A stretch of DNA of 26,745 nucleotides from a virus, in IMG/VR virus record IMGVR_UViG_3300037847_003296, positions 1 to 26,745 of that record. One strand, given 5' to 3'. The position numbers and the translations under genes were made by a program. Position 1 is the stretch's first letter; the number at the start of each line of letters is the position of its first letter. Shown here piece by piece: positions 1 through 6,654 of the stretch. Under the pieces are notes generated by a model. It made no database searches, was not told the DNA's origin, and worked only from the letters and a program-made list of their open reading frames with translations.

Positions 1-511
1 ACCTGTTGACTCCACCGTTCTTCAGCTCTAACACTTGAACAGCTTGCAGATCAAACGATACACCAAACCCTGCCATTGCTGTGTACCAAAACCTCGGACG
101 GACAGCCATGTTGACCACGCTTCCACCCCAAATCTGTACATCTTTTGGCATTGGTTTACCTTGTGCATCGAACAACGCTATTGATAAGCTGTACACGCTT
201 CCGTCTTTTCTCTCACCGCCAGCTTTCAACTTAGACTTAACAAGGAATCCTCCATCTGTCTCATCAACAGGTATGCCTCTTTGATTGATCTCTTTACCAG
301 CGTTCTCTTCCTTAACAGCTTTGAGTTCCTCTTCGTACAAGGGACGTAACGTATTCTTTATCATCTCCGCTTGGTCTTTATCTACTACTAGATCACAGCT
401 GTATGTTCCGAACTTAGGTTCAAACCTTTTGTTAGGTGCGTTCAAGTGGCAGTACTTAGCGATGCCTTTTACTTTTATTACCGGGTATTTCTTTCTACTT
501 TGTATACTCAT
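1..511 (-). CDS. ssDNA-binding protein, T7 gp2.5-like (partial, C-terminus beyond left edge)
   Basis: The frame opens with ATG at 511 (protein begins MSIQSRKKYPVIKVKG) and stays open to the left edge, giving 170 visible residues. The visible part looks like the OB-fold ssDNA-binding proteins of T7-like phages. It has an N-terminal segment with paired aromatic and basic residues (AKYCHLNAPNKRFEPKFG), a middle part with DETDGGFLVKSKLK, and the segment DVQIWGGSVVNMAVRPRFWY, which fits the nucleic-acid-binding beta barrel. These proteins coat single-stranded DNA during replication and recruit polymerase and primase-helicase, usually through an acidic C-terminal tail that lies outside this window. 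The gene sits 21 bases after the RNA polymerase stop, matching the T7 order of gene 1 before gene 2.5. No strong Shine-Dalgarno sequence precedes the ATG. The family call rests on motif memory and position. Confidence 0.8.
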   Translation of the reverse strand, partial: MSIQSRKKYPVIKVKGIAKYCHLNAPNKRFEPKFGTYSCDLVVDKDQAEMIKNTLRPLYEEELKAVKEENAGKEINQRGIPVDETDGGFLVKSKLKAGGERKDGSVYSLSIALFDAQGKPMPKDVQIWGGSVVNMAVRPRFWYTAMAGFGVSFDLQAVQVLELKNGGVNR

Positions 512-532
512 ATTTCTGTTAGTGTTTATTAG

Positions 533-2836
533 TTAAGACAGCAGATACATAGCTCGATCTATTGCGGTAACATCTAAGTTACCAAGTTCAGGCAGGTCAG
601 GCAGTTCTGCTGTCGGGTTGTTGTTTATTAACTCACATCTGAACTCTTTAAGTAAGTCAATAGCATAAATATTTTTGTAGGTTTTTCTTACATCTTGGTG
701 TACTTTACGTGCGTTGCAAGCGTGGCTTATAAAACAGTCGTGAACAAAACCCATGTCGTACGTCATTCCGTACGCTAGTGTGTGTACAACTGTTGCATCT
801 AAAGCGTGTATAAAGTTAGCAGTGATACAGTTCTTCTGTTCCCGTGGGTCAATGTCATCCAGTGCTTCTGAAAATCGAATATATGTCTTGATGTTATCAA
901 TGATCGTAGCAACCTTGACAACTTTACTTGTGGTCATCTTCTGTATCACTTTGAAACCAAAAGGTGTAGTCCACTTTATCTCTTTATTACCCATATCACC
1001 TGCACAAGCACGTAAGAATTTATGTACACGATCTACGGACACTAACACTTCACGAGCTACCGTATTGAACTGTTCAGCTAGATAATTAATAGCATCTATC
1101 TGTTCACCGTCTCTAAATGGGTGGTTGTCTCCGATCTCATGCAAAAACTTTTGAAGCACGTGAAAGTACGACTGACCGTATGGTTTGTTCATGATAGCTA
1201 ACTTAGCCAGCTTCCTTGTAACACCATATTGAAACCACTGTGACGCTATGTAGCTCTCCTTACTCTGTTCTTTCAGTCGCTCGTACACAAGGTCAGCTAC
1301 CCATTGGTACATATCACCGGGTGGTTGGTCAGGTAAAAGGTTGCAGTGCCTAGCCAGTCCTTCATCACGCAACAACAAGTGAAGTATCTGCATACCATTG
1401 TTACTGCAATCCATACGCACAGGAAAGTGTGACACATATCCGTATCCTTCGTCGTTAAACTTCTTAAACTCATAACAAAAGGCTAAGAATCCAAAAGGTT
1501 CACTCGCTTCCATCCACCAATCGTTCTCGTATGGGTCTTCAGCTGTCTCCAGCATCCAACCTTCGTGCTTCTTTATCCACTCCAGTCGTTCTTCTATGCT
1601 ACCCTTGACTCCCCAGCAATTAGCACCATGTATCAACAAGCGTTCAAGATCGTCTTCATCTACTATCTGCTGACCATTCTTAAATAATAACAATCCTTTA
1701 GCTAAGTCAGTACCCTGTGGATTCAAGTAAGCTGGCATATAGTACAGACGACCACGATAATCAATACGACACGGGAAGAAAACACTATCCCACTCCTTAT
1801 ACTTGTTAGCAAGATGTAGTAACTTCATGTGTACCAAGCGTTTAGATCGGTTGCTCTCATTGATGCGTCGTATCTTATTCTGTTTAAACTTCCACGCACG
1901 TAATTCGTGAGGTCGTTCCAATCCGTTCTCAAGGTACGGTTGCAATGGCACTTCTGTGTAATCCATCAGTTGTCCTGTGTCCCACATATGCTGTGCTACT
2001 TCCAACACCTGCTCATTGATACACCAAGGCACACGCTGCACATTATTCACGGACACGTACATCTTACGTAGATCGTTAAAGGTGTAATGACTCTTGTTAG
2101 GTTTGTTCATTACTAACGGATCATCAAACGTGTCGTATCCTCCGTTGAAATAGTCACTCCAATCGTTTGGTTTGTGTGGTAATGCCATTCGTATCGGATC
2201 AGCTACCTCTTTCCAATGATCAAATCGTCGTGTCCAATCTTTAAACTCAGCACTTAAATGGATAACTCGTAGTTGTTTCTTACCATTGCGTTCCATCCGT
2301 ACTTCAAACAGACCAGTGTGCTTTACTATCTCACCTAACAACCACGCACCCAACGCTATCTTGTGTCGTCGCTCCCACAGCTCAAACCTTCGGTTATTCT
2401 TTTCAGCAGTGTAGAACTTAATACGCTTACCCTTCACACTCTTTGTGTGCTTGATATCGTACATACGATTCTTTGCTATGGTCTCTTCAGCTACTCGTTG
2501 TCGTAGTATATTCTCAAACTCCTTACCTACATTAAACGATAGTCTTGTGTATGCATTGCAACTAGGTATGTAATCAAGTGCTGTCTTCAGTGCTACATGA
2601 GCGATAATTTGTGGATGCAAGTCAGCAATAAAGCACAACCAAATAGGCATACTAACACCCTCTTTGTTGTACCTCTCCATGAAGTCTTCAATCGGTTGTG
2701 CCAGTTCGGGTGCTACTTTAGATAAGATACGCTTGCTACTGGCTAACTCACTACCTCTTTCATTCTCTCGGTAGTATTGTTGGAACTGGCGGTAGGTTGT
2801 CCGTCCCCAGTCCTTCATCTCGGATTCTACGGACAC
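533..2836 (-). CDS. T7-type single-subunit DNA-directed RNA polymerase
   Basis: This 767-residue protein is the phage transcription enzyme; T7 RNA polymerase has 883 residues. All catalytic motifs are visible. Motif A is FPVRMDCSNNG with the metal aspartate D476 (T7 D537). Motif B has R541, K545 and Y553-G (T7 R627, K631, Y639). Motif C is GFVHDCF with D700 (T7 D812). Other T7-like blocks are FPCRIDYRGRLY, NPQGTDLAKGLL, LLIHGANCWGV and FGFLAFCYEF. The 116-residue shortfall lies in the N-terminal domain and in shorter spacings between motifs (K545 to D700 is 155 residues, against 181 in T7). The start is GTG at 2836, two bases after the TAA of the upstream gene and preceded by a GAGAAG ribosome site; an in-frame ATG six codons later is the alternative. 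The polymerase should transcribe the middle and late genes from its own promoters. Confidence 0.97.
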   Translation of the reverse strand: MSVESEMKDWGRTTYRQFQQYYRENERGSELASSKRILSKVAPELAQPIEDFMERYNKEGVSMPIWLCFIADLHPQIIAHVALKTALDYIPSCNAYTRLSFNVGKEFENILRQRVAEETIAKNRMYDIKHTKSVKGKRIKFYTAEKNNRRFELWERRHKIALGAWLLGEIVKHTGLFEVRMERNGKKQLRVIHLSAEFKDWTRRFDHWKEVADPIRMALPHKPNDWSDYFNGGYDTFDDPLVMNKPNKSHYTFNDLRKMYVSVNNVQRVPWCINEQVLEVAQHMWDTGQLMDYTEVPLQPYLENGLERPHELRAWKFKQNKIRRINESNRSKRLVHMKLLHLANKYKEWDSVFFPCRIDYRGRLYYMPAYLNPQGTDLAKGLLLFKNGQQIVDEDDLERLLIHGANCWGVKGSIEERLEWIKKHEGWMLETAEDPYENDWWMEASEPFGFLAFCYEFKKFNDEGYGYVSHFPVRMDCSNNGMQILHLLLRDEGLARHCNLLPDQPPGDMYQWVADLVYERLKEQSKESYIASQWFQYGVTRKLAKLAIMNKPYGQSYFHVLQKFLHEIGDNHPFRDGEQIDAINYLAEQFNTVAREVLVSVDRVHKFLRACAGDMGNKEIKWTTPFGFKVIQKMTTSKVVKVATIIDNIKTYIRFSEALDDIDPREQKNCITANFIHALDATVVHTLAYGMTYDMGFVHDCFISHACNARKVHQDVRKTYKNIYAIDLLKEFRCELINNNPTAELPDLPELGNLDVTAIDRAMYLLS

Positions 2837-2837
2837 G

Positions 2838-3035
2838 TTACTTCTCGTTTATGTGGTTGAACCACACCTTAGGACGAACACGAGGGCGGTCTGAACGGAC
2901 AATATTTAAGTGCTTGTCGTAAGTCAGTTCATTCTGTCCCCAAAACCAATCCCAACCCTGATTAACTAAATCAACAATTGTAAGACTTTCGTCGTAGTCA
3001 ATCATTATCTCCTCGTGTTCGTCCGTATCGTCCAT
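2838..3035 (-). CDS. small acidic early protein, unknown
   Basis: This 65-residue protein has an acidic N-terminal half (MDDTDEHEEIMIDYDES), a Trp-rich centre (QGWDWFWGQNEL) and a more basic C-terminal half with several Arg and Pro residues. Its ATG at 3035 comes three bases after the stop of the previous gene, with a weak TGAGAG site. Its TAA lies directly before the polymerase GTG, so the two genes are probably translationally coupled. I do not recognise a family. Its position just before the polymerase corresponds to the host-takeover part of T7-like early regions, but nothing in the sequence defines a role. Confidence 0.75.
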   Translation of the reverse strand: MDDTDEHEEIMIDYDESLTIVDLVNQGWDWFWGQNELTYDKHLNIVRSDRPRVRPKVWFNHINEK

Positions 3036-3038
3036 CTC

Positions 3039-3185
3039 TCAGTCTTGTTTGTTTGTTTCGTAACGATCAATCATTGCGTCCTCGTACAAAGCTTTAAGTT
3101 CTTCTAGTTCTTCTTCGGTTAAATCATCTTCGTCCTCGTAGTCAAGGAAGCTTGTTAACCAACTGTCGTAGTTTACTCCTCTCAC
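3039..3185 (-). CDS. 48-residue acidic protein with GTG start, unknown
   Basis: This short gene reads MRGVNYDSWLTSFLDYEDE at its start and continues with a very acidic helix-like stretch (DDLTEEELEELKALYED). It starts at GTG 3185, overlapping the TGA of the upstream gene in a GTGA arrangement. The start is supported by a strong GGAGGAA ribosome site ending six bases upstream, within the end of the previous gene. It ends at TGA 3039, three bases before the next ATG. Close packing on both sides, the good ribosome site and the intact frame make it a likely real gene. No family is recognised. Its charge would suit a DNA-mimic or protein-binding inhibitor, but that is speculation. Confidence 0.7.
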   Translation of the reverse strand: MRGVNYDSWLTSFLDYEDEDDLTEEELEELKALYEDAMIDRYETNKQD

Positions 3186-3433
3186 TTTTCTTCCTCCAAA
3201 TATTCAACAGACTCTATCTTGACCTTTACCAAGCGTTGAGTGCTACTAGGTTTATCAAACCCACGATGTTTCGGTACACCTTTGATTAAATCCTTAGCCT
3301 TCATATTCATTGCTAGTTCAATTAAATAGACCGCCGGATAGAAAAACTTCAAGCGTCTTTCATCCTCTTCAAACATTGCGTACAATACATCAGGTTCTTC
3401 TCCGTCATTTCTATAGTCTGTTATTTCATTCAT
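3182..3433 (-). CDS. small early protein, unknown
   Basis: This 83-residue protein starts at ATG 3433 with a good AGAGGAAG ribosome site. The N-terminal half is acidic (EEPDVLYAMFEEDERR) and is followed by a hydrophobic, helix-like segment (FFYPAVYLIELAMNMKAKDL, about residues 30-49). A basic and then acidic C-terminus follows (QRLVKVKIESVEYLEEEK). Eight bases of its start overlap the end of the preceding gene, and its TGA overlaps the GTG of the following gene, as in a translationally coupled operon. I recognise no domain. The hydrophobic segment is broken by charges, so a soluble helical protein is more likely than a membrane protein. Confidence 0.8.
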   Translation of the reverse strand: MNEITDYRNDGEEPDVLYAMFEEDERRLKFFYPAVYLIELAMNMKAKDLIKGVPKHRGFDKPSSTQRLVKVKIESVEYLEEEK

Positions 3434-3581
3434 AGGTTTCTTCCTCTCTTAATTTTTCTCTCAGGTCTGTGAGCATGGCATACAACTCAAAGTGTTCATT
3501 CTCATCGTCAATCTCACCATTCATTTCGTTGTGTAAAATATGATCTAGGACTCGGTTAATGTGTGCTATCGTTTCTCTCAT
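3426..3581 (-). CDS. 51-residue early protein, unknown
   Basis: The frame runs from ATG 3581 to TGA 3426 and begins MRETIAHINRVLDHILHNEM. It is helical and acidic in character throughout. Its ATG overlaps the TGA of the methyltransferase-like gene by the ATGA arrangement, and its end overlaps the next start by eight bases. No Shine-Dalgarno site is visible, so re-initiation after the upstream gene is the likely way it is translated. The segment NEMNGEIDDENEHFELYAML resembles the start of the 134-residue protein at 4168-4572 (WWIHQNEMGGDFIDPDNRFF, then PLYIEL), which hints that the two share an ancestor. No function is assigned. Confidence 0.7.
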   Translation of the reverse strand: MRETIAHINRVLDHILHNEMNGEIDDENEHFELYAMLTDLREKLREEETYE

Positions 3582-4171
3582 TTGTTTTTATTAATAGTTA
3601 TTTTATCAAGTACAAGCTCAAACCAATCAATCAATGCTTCGGGCGTGTACTCTCGTTGGTATTGTGTACATCTTGTTGTACCTTTTACATTACCACAGAT
3701 GCTCCTTCTCTTTCCCTTCTCACACACATGGATCGTTTCATCTTTAGGTGGAAGGTCAGGTAATTCATCACGACCAATACCCTTTATTAACAGCTTGGTT
3801 TTCTTGTGTGCTACATGACCGAAGTCATACTGATCTATCTCGATAACGAAACTACCATCAATGTAAAATACCTCAGAATCAGTTACAATGTGTCGATAAA
3901 TATCCCACAGCTTACTACCACTCGGATGTTCAACAATACCACCGACTCGGTTAAGTTTTTCTAGTGACCAAACAGCTAGTTCTTTTTCTCCCTCACGAGG
4001 TGATGCCATGTGCGATAATCTACCCCAAGCACGACAAGGTGGATGACAAACGACAGGTAAGTTTCCATTATATTTAGTAGCATCCCTATCAATGTCGTAA
4101 ACATCCCACGCAGTGCGTTTTTTGTAAGCACTATCGGTTCGACAAAACAAAGCTGTGTACTTCTTACTCAT
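3578..4171 (-). CDS. DNA methyltransferase-like protein with PPC motif (putative)
   Basis: This 197-residue protein has VCHPPCRAWGRLS around residues 41-53, with C46 in a PPC motif like the catalytic motif of cytosine-C5 methyltransferases. It then has VGGIVEHPSGSKLW (about 76-89) and YDFGHVAHKKTKLLI. The C-terminus has a Cys-containing stretch and a QREYTPEALIDWF ending. I recall phage and prophage proteins with the same order (PPC near the N-terminus, a G-V-EHP-G-S-LW block, a GH..KKT block and a TP..W tail) annotated as methylase-like. It is too short for a full methyltransferase and lacks an obvious target-recognition domain. A role in modifying or protecting phage DNA is inferred. Both ends overlap neighbours by four bases (ATGA). 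The start ATG 4171 is well fixed by that overlap. Confidence 0.6.
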   Translation of the reverse strand: MSKKYTALFCRTDSAYKKRTAWDVYDIDRDATKYNGNLPVVCHPPCRAWGRLSHMASPREGEKELAVWSLEKLNRVGGIVEHPSGSKLWDIYRHIVTDSEVFYIDGSFVIEIDQYDFGHVAHKKTKLLIKGIGRDELPDLPPKDETIHVCEKGKRRSICGNVKGTTRCTQYQREYTPEALIDWFELVLDKITINKNK

Positions 4172-4572
4172 AGGTAATGTACATTTGAAGGTTCAACTTT
4201 ATCCCAACGGACGCAAAACTCGTGCAACCATTTCCGCTGTGACTCCTTAAGTTTTAAAGAACCACCTTCCAATGACTCATAAAGAATACTTTCAGCAGAA
4301 CAATCTTCGTTTTCCACGTAATTTCTAGGTAAATTTTCAACGAGCCAGTCTGTGTATTCGTTTTGCAATTCGGTTATTTTCATCTCGGTTTTATCTTTCT
4401 TTAGTTTCATCATTTTCTTTTGTTGCTCATGGTCAAGTAATTTCTGCAATTCTATATAAAGAGGAAAGAATCGGTTATCTGGATCAATAAAATCCCCTCC
4501 CATTTCATTCTGGTGAATCCACCACATTAATTCTTCGATCATGGTTTCAGGTGTTAGTATGGTTTCTTTCAT
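4168..4572 (-). CDS. 134-residue early protein, unknown
   Basis: The protein looks as if built from two parts. An N-terminal helical part (about residues 1-50) contains MIEELMWWIHQNEMGGDF and is followed by a Lys/Met-rich linker (KKMMKLKKDK). A C-terminal part from about residue 64 contains ITELQNEYTDWLVEN and ends in LKESQRKWLHEFCVRWDKVE. The second part resembles, from memory, small proteins common in marine phages that end in a Q-R-W-L..F..RWD helix; no function is known to me. The N-terminal part resembles the 51-residue protein at 3426-3581. It starts three bases after the upstream stop and overlaps the next gene by ATGA. Confidence 0.8.
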   Translation of the reverse strand: MKETILTPETMIEELMWWIHQNEMGGDFIDPDNRFFPLYIELQKLLDHEQQKKMMKLKKDKTEMKITELQNEYTDWLVENLPRNYVENEDCSAESILYESLEGGSLKLKESQRKWLHEFCVRWDKVEPSNVHYL

Positions 4573-4575
4573 AGT

Positions 4576-4773
4576 TCAATCCTTTATCATGGTCAGGTAA
4601 CCTTCTTCCTCTACCCAAAAGTTCCAACCTTCTCTCCAGTCGGTTTCATCGTAGTCTTGCCAGTCTCCCGATCTATCTCGGTTAATTTCTGCTAACACTT
4701 CAGTCAGTGTCCATTGAAATGTTCTATTGGTTTCAGTGTCTTTCATTGTGTAAGTCATGGTTTCTTTAGTCAT
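4576..4773 (-). CDS. small Trp-rich acidic protein, unknown
   Basis: This 65-residue protein has an unusual density of Trp, Asp and Glu in its second half (GDWQDYDETDWREGWNFWVE). The N-terminus is Thr-rich. The start is ATG 4773, which overlaps the last eight bases of the tiny membrane-peptide gene upstream; a second ATG five codons in is an alternative. Neither has a clear ribosome site, so coupling to the upstream reading frame is likely. No family is recognised. It may be a small protein-binding factor, but I see nothing specific. Confidence 0.75.
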   Translation of the reverse strand: MTKETMTYTMKDTETNRTFQWTLTEVLAEINRDRSGDWQDYDETDWREGWNFWVEEEGYLTMIKD

Positions 4774-4840
4774 CGGAGTATAGTATGGATATTAATAGTA
4801 GTGCTAACATGGTTAGGCTTAGTAGTGTTATCATTGACAT
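4766..4840 (-). CDS. 24-residue hydrophobic membrane peptide (putative)
   Basis: This very short frame (ATG 4840 to TAA 4766) encodes one hydrophobic helix, MSMITLLSLTMLALLLISIL, followed by YSDD. It fits exactly between the lipoprotein gene (ends 4844) and the next gene (starts 4773, eight-base overlap), leaving no gap. That packing is the main reason to call it real. A single-span peptide of this size could be a membrane-perturbing or regulatory micropeptide. The ribosome site is weak (GAAAG, about seven bases upstream). It could instead be a leader that couples translation. Confidence 0.5.
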   Translation of the reverse strand: MSMITLLSLTMLALLLISILYSDD

Positions 4841-4843
4841 GGT

Positions 4844-4987
4844 TTATCTTTCGGTTGGTACTTCCAGTCCACAGATCGGACAAAAATCTCCGTGACCGGG
4901 CATTGGACAGCATAAGTTTTGCTTGCAAGGATTCATTGAACAGCTCGCAAAGGTTAATAGTAGTAATGTTATGAGTATTGGTTTCAT
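4844..4987 (-). CDS. small Cys-rich lipoprotein (putative superinfection-exclusion or envelope protein)
   Basis: This 47-residue precursor has a classic lipoprotein signal peptide: MKPILITLLLLTFASC, with lipobox F-A-S-C and the lipidated cysteine at C16. The mature part is only about 32 residues and has five more cysteines (C21, C26, C27, C36, C39), including the knuckle-like pattern CCPMPGHGDFCPICG, which could bind a metal or form disulfides. Small phage lipoproteins made early include receptor-blocking ones such as T5 Llp; outer spanins of the Rz1 type are the other well-known class but belong with late lysis genes. Here the gene is in the early operon, so superinfection exclusion is the better guess. 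Its ATG overlaps the upstream TGA (ATGA), and a tiny membrane-peptide gene follows four bases later. Confidence 0.75.
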   Translation of the reverse strand: MKPILITLLLLTFASCSMNPCKQNLCCPMPGHGDFCPICGLEVPTER

Positions 4988-5178
4988 CTTACGTTGAGTT
5001 GTCTCTTTCCCCTACATAGTTCATCATATTCGTAATCACTCACTACATGAGTTTTAAAGTCAAGATCAGTTAGTTCTTTCTTCACGTACAAATTATAAAA
5101 TCCTTTAAAATCTTTCTTTGGATGTTTCGATATTATGTACCAATGTTCGTTGTTTGTATCGGTTATTTTGATTTTCAT
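4984..5178 (-). CDS. 64-residue early protein, unknown
   Basis: A small basic protein beginning MKIKITDTNNEHWYIISKHP, with alternating hydrophobic and polar residues that suggest a beta-rich fold (YNLYVKKELTDLDFKTHVV). It starts one base after the upstream TAA (TAAATG) and ends overlapping the ATG of the lipoprotein gene. No Shine-Dalgarno site is visible, so it probably depends on coupling to the upstream gene. No family is recognised. Confidence 0.75.
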   Translation of the reverse strand: MKIKITDTNNEHWYIISKHPKKDFKGFYNLYVKKELTDLDFKTHVVSDYEYDELCRGKRQLNVR

Positions 5179-5179
5179 T

Positions 5180-5485
5180 TCATTTAGATATTTGTATTTG
5201 CTCCAACACGCAATCGGCTAGCTGTTCAGCAAGGTCAATAGACAATTCTTCAATGTCATCATCCGCACTTAATTCTGTCACAGCCCAGTGTTTGTGAAAG
5301 TAACAAGCACCAGAGAAAGAGTTGTCACCAGATTGAAAGTTCAATTCTTCAAGATTATCACAAGTGCTAAATGTCATTTGTATTGTATCACTGTTTCCAG
5401 TTTCATCGTAACTAGGTAAGTAGTCTTCAAGAATTGAAAAGATGGATGTTTGTAATGCTTTTATTTTTTGATCAATGTTTTTCAT
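5180..5485 (-). CDS. 101-residue acidic early protein, unknown
   Basis: The protein is acidic. It has an N-terminal helix (MKNIDQKIKALQTSIFSILE), a middle beta-like part with TIQMTFSTCDNLEELNFQSG and FSGACYFHKHWAVTEL, and an acidic amphipathic C-terminal helix (DDDIEELSIDLAEQLADCVL). The layout suggests a small alpha/beta protein. The ATG at 5485 follows an 11-base A-rich spacer that holds one copy of the AACCGA motif discussed in the findings, with no ribosome site. It is followed one base later by the next gene. No function is assigned. Confidence 0.75.
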   Translation of the reverse strand: MKNIDQKIKALQTSIFSILEDYLPSYDETGNSDTIQMTFSTCDNLEELNFQSGDNSFSGACYFHKHWAVTELSADDDIEELSIDLAEQLADCVLEQIQISK

Positions 5486-5496
5486 TTTTATCGGTT

Positions 5497-5649
5497 TTAT
5501 TTAGATAGTTCTATTAGTCTTTGTTTTGCTTGGTAAAAAGCTGGATGTACATTTCTTAATGTCGGTAAGTCAATACTACTATATCCCATCCTTTCCATTA
5601 GTTTTCGTTTCATCTTTAAATAGGCTCGGTTTGCTTGTGTTCTTGTCAT
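5497..5649 (-). CDS. 50-residue basic early protein, unknown
   Basis: I place the start at ATG 5649, four bases after the upstream stop (5654), giving a protein that begins MTRTQANRAYLKMKRKLMER. An in-frame ATG at 5679 would add ten residues but would overlap the preceding gene by 26 bases. The N-terminal half is a strongly basic helix, and the C-terminus (HPAFYQAKQRLIELSK) is also helical. A nucleic-acid-binding role would suit the charge but cannot be shown. No family is recognised. Confidence 0.65.
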   Translation of the reverse strand: MTRTQANRAYLKMKRKLMERMGYSSIDLPTLRNVHPAFYQAKQRLIELSK

Positions 5650-5653
5650 GATA

Positions 5654-6070
5654 TTATATTGATAAGGTTTGATCGTCATTTACATAAATCCAACACTCGC
5701 CAAAGTCTTTGCAAGCATCGGTTAATCGGTTGCCCAGATCATCGTCAATTCCGTTTCTATCCCAAAAGCCCGCCCCGTGCCCGTTTCTAGTAAGCCAAAA
5801 ATCATGACCGGCAACCTCATAAGGTGACAAACATTCCTCGGAGTTATAACTAACATTATCTGCATACTCCACTAGATCATCATGATTTGATTCAATGAAC
5901 TTTATACAATCGTTTGTAATGGTTTGTTTTGCGTCATCATCAAAAGCAGTGATATCAAACTTTTCATCTAAAAATTCACATTCGGTTTGGTCAGGATCAT
6001 TTGAACTCCACAAGCTTGCAATCTTATAGCCAGTTATAAAGTCTTTGTAGTAATTAGGTTTATTTTTCAT
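5654..6070 (-). CDS. 138-residue conserved phage protein, unknown function
   Basis: This acidic protein has a distinctive C-terminal block: YEVAGHDFWLTRNGHGAGFW, then DRNGIDDDLGNRLTDACKDF, then GECWIYVNDD. The G-HDFW-TRN-GHG-GFWDR signature recurs, as I recall, in many unnamed phage proteins, so this is probably a conserved family rather than an orphan. Its function is not known to me. The N-terminal half (DFITGYKIASLWSS) is helical and acidic. The gene lies five bases after the previous stop. No ribosome site is seen before ATG 6070; the spacer is A- and T-rich. Confidence 0.85.
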   Translation of the reverse strand: MKNKPNYYKDFITGYKIASLWSSNDPDQTECEFLDEKFDITAFDDDAKQTITNDCIKFIESNHDDLVEYADNVSYNSEECLSPYEVAGHDFWLTRNGHGAGFWDRNGIDDDLGNRLTDACKDFGECWIYVNDDQTLSI

Positions 6071-6075
6071 AAGTT

Positions 6076-6219
6076 TTAAAATTCGGTTTCTAATATTGTT
6101 TTAATGGTTTCAATTGGTTTGCGGTCTCTTAAAGCTTGCAAGATATTATCGTTTTCAAGTGCAATACTTGGTTCAATCAATAGTTCATTGCAAAGTAATA
6201 TGAATTGTGTCTTTGACAT
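6076..6219 (-). CDS. 47-residue early protein, unknown
   Basis: The frame (ATG 6219 to TAA 6076) begins MSKTQFILLCNELLIEPSIA and is predicted helical throughout, ending in LQALRDRKPIETIKTILETE. It fills the gap between two clear genes and ends six bases before the next ATG. The alternation of hydrophobic and charged residues is that of a small soluble helical domain. No family is recognised, and the call rests on packing and composition. Confidence 0.65.
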   Translation of the reverse strand: MSKTQFILLCNELLIEPSIALENDNILQALRDRKPIETIKTILETEF

Positions 6220-6236
6220 AATGGTTTTTTCTTTCG

Positions 6237-6431
6237 TTAGTAGTTTACTATTTCGTACTCGTTGCGCTTGAGTAGTAATTCAATTTGTAAATCTTCATTA
6301 GGTTCAACAAATATCTTACCCTCTTTCTGATAGTCTGGTTGGTTGGTTGCAATTACAGCTTTATAAGTTTTATTTTTGTTAAGTTTGCCATATCCGTCTA
6401 TTGAATAATTAGATTTAGGTTTTATTTTCAT
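6237..6431 (-). CDS. 64-residue basic early protein, unknown
   Basis: A small basic protein (MKIKPKSNYSIDGYGKLNKN) with a likely beta-barrel pattern: short strands separated by glycines and turns (KTYKAVIATNQ, GKIFVEP, LQIELLLKRNEYEIV). This resembles small SH3-like or KOW-like folds in length and rhythm, which is only an impression. The ATG at 6431 is preceded by the purine-rich stretch GAAAGAAAG, a weak ribosome site. No family is recognised. Confidence 0.75.
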   Translation of the reverse strand: MKIKPKSNYSIDGYGKLNKNKTYKAVIATNQPDYQKEGKIFVEPNEDLQIELLLKRNEYEIVNY

Positions 6432-6456
6432 GTTAGTTTTCTTTCTTTCGTTGTGA

Positions 6457-6654
6457 TTAATCGGATGAAATACAAGCGTAAACCGCTATTCCCCATGCCA
6501 GTAAACATAACACTGGAGATAGTAAACAAACAGCAATAAAGCTTTTCTTACTTGGTTTTGGCATATGTCGTTCTAGTGAATCATGATTGCTATAATTAAT
6601 GATACGCTCTTCGATGGTTTTTTGTTTGTTCATGCTCATGTTCTTAGTCTTCAT
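6457..6654 (-). CDS. small C-terminally anchored membrane protein (putative)
   Basis: This 65-residue protein has a polar, basic N-terminal 40 residues (contains KTIEERIINYSNHDSLERH and PKPSKK) followed by one hydrophobic segment, SFIAVCLLSPVLCLLAWGIA, ending VYACISSD at the C-terminus. This is the layout of a tail-anchored inner-membrane protein with its soluble part inside. The ATG at 6654 overlaps the end of the preceding gene by 11 bases. It may act on a host envelope process early in infection; that is inference from position only. Confidence 0.65.
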   Translation of the reverse strand: MKTKNMSMNKQKTIEERIINYSNHDSLERHMPKPSKKSFIAVCLLSPVLCLLAWGIAVYACISSD

